64,000 nucleotides of DNA from Bacillus inaquosorum KCTC 13429 (GTDB lineage: Bacteria; Bacillota; Bacilli; Bacillales; Bacillaceae), in assembly GCF_000332645.1 (NCBI RefSeq), contig NZ_AMXN01000002.1, forward strand, positions 1 to 64,000, read 5' to 3'. Below are positions 62,365 to 64,000 of the stretch, in pieces. The notes below the pieces were generated by a model. The model saw only the letters and a program-made list of their open reading frames with translations, had not been told where the DNA came from and searched no databases. A program made the translations under genes and the position numbers. Numbering within the stretch: position 1 is the stretch's first letter; every line of letters starts with the position of its first letter.

Positions 62365-63534
62365 ATGGAGAAACAAAATATCACTTTAATGATATTATTA
62401 ACAAATTTATTTATTGCTTTTTTAGGAATCGGGCTTGTGATTCCGGTAACGCCTACCATTATGAATGAATTGCATTTATCGGGTACCGCGGTCGGCTATA
62501 TGGTTGCCTGCTTTGCTGTTACACAGCTTATTGTATCACCAATAGGCGGACGATGGGTTGACCGCTTCGGACGTAAAATCATGATCGTGATCGGTCTGTT
62601 GTTCTTTAGTGTTTCGGAGTTTTTATTCGGCATCGGAAAAACAGTTGAGATTTTATTTATATCCCGTATGCTTGGCGGAATCAGCGCAGCCTTCATTATG
62701 CCCGGGGTCACGGCTTTTATTGCAGATATCACGACCATTAAAACACGTCCGAAAGCGCTCGGTTATATGTCAGCTGCTATTTCTACAGGCTTTATTATCG
62801 GCCCAGGCATCGGGGGATTTTTAGCGGAAATCCATTCCCGCCTGCCATTTTTCTTTGCGGCAGCCTTTGCATTGTTAGCAGCCATTTTATCAATGCTCAC
62901 GCTGCGCGAGCCGGAACGAAACCCTGAAAATCAGGACATAAAAGGGCAGAAGACAGGCTTCAAACGGATTTTTGCCCCTATGTATTTCATTGCTTTTCTC
63001 ATTATCTTGATTTCATCTTTTGGTTTAGCGTCATTTGAATCGTTATTTGCGTTATTCGTTGACCATAAATACGGATTTACGGCCAGCGACATTGCCGTCA
63101 TGATTACAGGAGGAGCGATTGTTGGCGCCATTACGCAAGTCGTCTTATTCGACCGCTTTACAAGGTGGTTTGGCGAAATCCACTTAATTCGGTATAGCTT
63201 AATTCTCTCGACGAGTCTTGTATTCTTGATGACAATCGTGAATTCTTATGTTTCAATTCTGCTGGTTACAGTCACCGTATTTGTCGGATTTGATCTCATG
63301 CGGCCGGCGGTAACGACTTATCTGTCAAAGATTGCGGGAAATGAACAGGGGTTTGCCGGCGGTATGAATTCAATGTTTACAAGTATCGGCAATGTTTTCG
63401 GGCCTATTATCGGCGGAATGCTGTTCGATATCGATGTAAACTATCCATTCTACTTTGCAACGGTAGCTTTAGCCATAGGCATTGCGCTGACCATTGCTTG
63501 GAAAGCGCCTGCACATCTTAAAGCCAGCACGTGA
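62365..63534 (+). CDS. bmr: Multidrug efflux transporter Bmr
   Basis: Bmr is a 12-helix MFS drug/proton antiporter that exports dyes, fluoroquinolones, chloramphenicol and other lipophilic drugs. The 389-residue protein has the loop motif PIGGRWVDRFGRKIMIV and motif C GFIIGPGIGGFLAE, plus the N-terminal stretch FIAFLGIGLVIPVTPTIM. AAAGGGG precedes the ATG. Its promoter is activated by BmrR, which lies directly downstream. Confidence 0.95.
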   Translation: MEKQNITLMILLTNLFIAFLGIGLVIPVTPTIMNELHLSGTAVGYMVACFAVTQLIVSPIGGRWVDRFGRKIMIVIGLLFFSVSEFLFGIGKTVEILFISRMLGGISAAFIMPGVTAFIADITTIKTRPKALGYMSAAISTGFIIGPGIGGFLAEIHSRLPFFFAAAFALLAAILSMLTLREPERNPENQDIKGQKTGFKRIFAPMYFIAFLIILISSFGLASFESLFALFVDHKYGFTASDIAVMITGGAIVGAITQVVLFDRFTRWFGEIHLIRYSLILSTSLVFLMTIVNSYVSILLVTVTVFVGFDLMRPAVTTYLSKIAGNEQGFAGGMNSMFTSIGNVFGPIIGGMLFDIDVNYPFYFATVALAIGIALTIAWKAPAHLKAST

Positions 63535-63535
63535 T

Positions 63536-63580
63536 AAAAAGCGTATTCTTTGTGTACTGCAAAGAATGCGCTTCTTTATT
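63536..63580 (+). terminator. Terminator between bmr and bmrR
   Basis: AAAGCGTATTCTTTG and CAAAGAATGCGCTTCTTT form the stem with T-rich tail. bmrR must then rely on its own promoter or read-through. Confidence 0.8.
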
Positions 63581-63606
63581 ATACTGATCATAGAAGGAGT
63601 GATGGC

Positions 63607-64000
63607 ATGAAGGAGTCGTATTACTCAATTGGAGAAGTTTCAAAACTGGCAAACGTGTCGATTAAAGCGCTCCGTTATTACGATAAAATTGATTTATTTA
63701 AACCCGCCTATGTCGATCCGGATACAAGCTACCGCTATTATACAGATTCCCAGCTCATTCATCTGGATTTGATCAAATCATTGAAATATATCGGCACACC
63801 TTTAGAAGAGATGAAAAAGGCACAGGACTTAGAGATGGAAGAACTGTTTGCTTTTTATACAGAGCAGGAGAAGCAAATCAGGGAGAAATTAGACTTTTTA
63901 TCAGCATTGGAGCAAACCATTTCGTTGGTGAAAAAGCGGATGAAACGGCAGATGGAATATCCCGCGCTCGGCGAGGTGTTTGTTTTAGAAGAGGAAGAAA
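63607..64000 (+). CDS. bmrR: Multidrug-sensing activator BmrR, cut by window edge
   Basis: This MerR-family regulator binds many cationic drugs and turns on bmr. The 131 residues visible contain the N-terminal winged helix (YYSIGEVSKLANVSIKALRY with the HTH) and the long dimer helix (QEKQIREKLDFLSALEQTI), then the beginning of the drug-binding domain (YPALGEVFVLEEEE). The remaining C-terminal half lies beyond the window. GAAGGAG stands before the ATG at 63607. The family binds the 19-base-spaced promoter found upstream of bmr. Confidence 0.94.
   Translation, partial: MKESYYSIGEVSKLANVSIKALRYYDKIDLFKPAYVDPDTSYRYYTDSQLIHLDLIKSLKYIGTPLEEMKKAQDLEMEELFAFYTEQEKQIREKLDFLSALEQTISLVKKRMKRQMEYPALGEVFVLEEEE

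Noticed and set aside
1..64000. A new defence, toxin or biosynthetic multi-gene system
   Set aside because: Almost all genes fit the known conserved chromosome order of the B. subtilis group. No unusual operon of unknown genes, prophage or integrase-flanked island is present apart from the IS remnant.
1..64000. CRISPR array, tRNA or rRNA genes
   Set aside because: No regularly spaced repeats and no cloverleaf or rRNA-like sequence was found on reading. The only tRNA-related structure is the T-box leader.

Overview
The window is a stretch of chromosome from a member of the Bacillus subtilis species complex. Gene content and order, from sipS and lysA through spoVA, spoIIA-sigF, fur, ansAB and zwf to bmrUR, match the order I remember for B. 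subtilis 168. Protein sequences look very similar to that strain but not identical, so a close sister species or a divergent strain is likely. This rests on memory and not on an alignment. Most genes read leftward (minus strand).

Layout: 1-727 is the end of a degenerate IS3-family element. 747-6157 holds ypuD, signal peptidase sipS, a decayed patch with a zinc-ribbon gene, a GerPF-like spore protein gene, ppiB, ypuA and lysA. 6264-11196 is the spoVA operon (dipicolinic acid channel), followed by the spoIIA operon with sigma-F and dacF. 14315-18943 carries pupG-drm, xerD-yqzK, fur and spoIIM. 19044-24708 carries yqkK, mleA-mleN and the ansAB operon, with the divergent regulator ansR. 25249-32477 has an EndoQ-like nuclease, nudF, the 40-residue FtsZ inhibitor gene mciZ, yqkF, yqkE, yqkD and the operon running from polY2 down to yqkC. 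33755-36268 is the most eroded part: LexA boxes, yqzH, a metallo-beta-lactamase-fold pseudogene, an MFS gene, yqjU and a deleted yqjT. 36273-45443 holds coaA, dsdA, yqjQ-yqjP, T-box-controlled proI, yqjN, namA and yqjL. 45484-52442 has rpmGA, rnz, zwf, gndA, polY1 and the MifM/YidC2 (misCB) pair. The end carries yqjF-yqjA, a Prli42-like miniprotein, the arginine transporter artPQR, brxB and the bmrU-bmr-bmrR drug-efflux locus, cut by the window edge.

Functional themes: (1) sporulation and germination (spoIIA, spoVA, dacF, spoIIM, mciZ, ypzD); (2) envelope stress, with three promoters of the ECF-sigma type and identical spacing at ypuD, ypuA and yqjL; (3) amino-acid metabolism with visible control sites: a proline T-box at proI, two ARG boxes at artP and a dyad between ansA and ansR; (4) metal and peroxide control, with a PerR box at fur and a Zur-type palindrome at rpmGA; (5) SOS response, with paired LexA boxes at polY2/yqzH.

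I found no prophage, CRISPR array, defence island, rRNA or tRNA, and no convincing new multi-gene system. The novelty here is regulatory sites, very short genes, and strain-specific gene decay.
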